This document shows positions 9,371 to 64,000 of a DNA stretch of 64,000 nucleotides, in pieces. Below the pieces are notes generated by a model, which searched no databases, was not told the origin of the DNA, and saw only the letters and a list, made by a program, of their open reading frames with translations. A program made the translations under genes and the position numbers. Source of the stretch: Sepiola atlantica (taxonomy: Eukaryota > Mollusca > Cephalopoda > Sepiida > Sepiolidae); NCBI GenBank assembly GCA_963556195.1, contig OY744521.1, forward strand, positions 127,683,288 to 127,747,287, written 5' to 3'. Position 1 is the stretch's first letter. Each line of letters begins with the position of its first letter.

Positions 9371-9880
9371 GGTAGATAAATACCAAGTAAGACTGAAAGG
9401 TTTTGATGTTAATATACTTAGAAACGATTCGTATTTATTCATATTTAGATTAGATTGGAATATTAGATTGGAATATTAGATTAGCTAATTGCAGTATTCT
9501 CCATTATTTCGTAATGTATTTATTACGTTTAAAAAATTGTGACGACCGACGGACAAAATCCCTATGCATTAATAGTATCAGCAATTAATACTAATTCAGG
9601 ATTACGACTTCTACAATATTTTCTTTTTGTCTTGCGTATGATTTGAAATGATGTTGTTTTATTATCTTGTTTATTTCTACTCCAACTATTAGTTTTTTGT
9701 TTTTTTTGCAACGATCTTCACTTTTATTAAATTTACAAAACTTTACTTCACAGATTCTGAATTAATATCTTTTAATCTAAATATTCTCGTTTTGGAGTTT
9801 ATAGCTTGACACACAAATGAATTCCCTTTATTAATATTAGGTATCCCAAACCAAAATTTTATTTTCATTATGTCTAAAAG

Positions 9881-9919
9881 TAATTTATGTGGACACATTC
9901 TATGTGTCCACATAAATTA
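9881..9919. repeat. Perfect 17-bp palindrome with 5-nt loop
   Basis: TAATTTATGTGGACACA, loop TTCTA, then its exact inverse (9903-9919). Weaker complementarity continues about 35 bp further out on both sides. Probably a small foldback element. Confidence 0.75.
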
Positions 9920-10861
9920 TTTTTGCAAAACAATGATATCAAATTTATTTTGGTAGCACAATTAGACATCAAATTATGAAAATTTTTAAGTTTGTTGGAA
10001 ATTAGAAAACTTGCCATCTTGGTCTAGAACCAATTTTCAGTGTATAATTAAAATTGAAGGCGTCAAACAAGTGAAAAATCCGTATAAATGTAAGGACATC
10101 TTGTGATGAATGAAAATTAATTATAATGGGAGCCATAATTATTAGATCAAGCCAGCCTAAACATTTGATCAAAATCCCATTACTTTTTAAAATAAACGTA
10201 CAAAAATGACATGGAAGCAAAACTTTCACTGTTCACATGAGATTCATTTCAATAGAGATCAAGCTAAATTTTCCTTTTAATAGTAAATCTATAAAAAAAC
10301 TCAGGTTTGGACCATATAAAAACAGATGAAAACAATTTAATAATGGGGCAAAAATTTCATTTCCAACTTGGATTATTTGGATGGAAGACAACTTAAAACC
10401 CTATATTAAGTCCATCATATTGAAGAGTGTCCCCTTTTCTTTAAGATGGGATAGTTTTTATATACGCCGAGATACAGTAACATGGTGCATGATGTTGAAA
10501 AACACTAACATTATAAAATAAATTGCCCGTCACTGAAAATGGTGACCTAACTTGAAGTAACATGGAAAAAAACTATTAATGACACAAGAGAAAGAATCGT
10601 ACATTTATAAAAGGAAAAGATTAAATTTTGTTTACATTTAAATTTTATAAAAATAACTAAAAAATAAATGAGTTATTATAAGTGGAAATTGAAGGGAATT
10701 TCACTATATTTACTCATTTCCGCACACTAAACTGGCTCGTTTGTGATACCTATACATATATATTATTATTATTGGGAGATTTTGTAAAGAAAGTAAACTC
10801 GAAAGAAATGGTTTTGCATTTTTTGAAATTTTAACTTTTTGAAAGTTTTTTTATCAGTTAC

Positions 10862-63827
<52,966 letters not shown>

Positions 63828-64000
63828 CTAAAAATAAAAACATACCAACATTTTAAGACCGATTATACAATTCAGAAAATATGGCAACATGATTTAGCTT
63901 CCATTAAATACAAGGTTAGAAAATTACAGAAAGATTTTCTGTTACTTAGAACAAAATACAAGTTTGGTATCATAAATCAAGAAAATGAAGGAAGAAATAA

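Larger units (their letters stand above)
1..10861 (-). other. MIB1 intron, open at the left edge
   Basis: More than 10.8 kb with no host exon that I can recognise on either strand. It holds the broken LINE with the TIR insertion (about 775-3860), the complete LTR retrotransposon (4810-9119), a truncated SINE (9125-9370) and a short palindrome (9881-9919). The remaining AT-rich parts (1-580, 9930-10861) show nothing further, except a weak direct repeat between 72-168 and 652-729. Confidence 0.8.

Overview
The window is a piece of an animal genome, most likely a mollusc and plausibly a cephalopod. The organism call is an inference from the AT-rich sequence, the very long repeat-filled introns and the mixture of retroelements. 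The only host gene I can support is an orthologue of the E3 ubiquitin ligase Mind bomb 1 (MIB1), on the minus strand. Nine internal exons (63761-63827, 61576-61718, 47034-47110, 43182-43368, 40856-41003, 35072-35205, 34623-34730, 33424-33621, 10862-11013) join in one open frame of 1,214 nt with GT-AG borders. They encode the end of the second MIB/HERC2 domain, both MIB repeats (REP region) and about the first half of the ankyrin array. The N-terminus lies beyond the right edge, and the remaining ankyrins and RING fingers beyond the left edge.

Nearly everything else is intronic and built from mobile DNA. From left to right: a broken LINE carrying a 1.9 kb terminal-inverted-repeat insertion (about 775-3860); a complete, apparently very young LTR retrotransposon at 4810-9119 with identical 313 bp LTRs, a 5 bp target duplication and a gag/pol -1 frameshift site; the 22.4 kb intron 11014-33423, which holds several SINEs, foldback hairpins, a 1 kb GA tract and a 5 kb polypurine satellite (25888-30953); then a cluster of LINE relics, a 430 bp foldback element and U2-snRNA-derived fragments.

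The 14.5 kb intron 47111-61575 holds the second intact element: a 6.0 kb non-LTR retrotransposon on the minus strand (54278-60319) with complete ORF1 and ORF2. It has inserted into the GIY-YIG endonuclease region of an older plus-strand Penelope-like element. Downstream of that split gene lies a sequence that folds as a minimal type I hammerhead ribozyme (60655-60689), as expected for Penelope-like elements.

The signals most worth following are RNA-level: the hammerhead at 60655; a second hammerhead-like fold at 18327-18390; a hairpin in the LINE 5' UTR with compensatory changes in two diverged copies; the G GGA AAC frameshift site with a stem at ideal spacing; and a SINE whose head derives from U2 snRNA. 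The long reading frames across the GA-rich arrays are composition artefacts, not genes.
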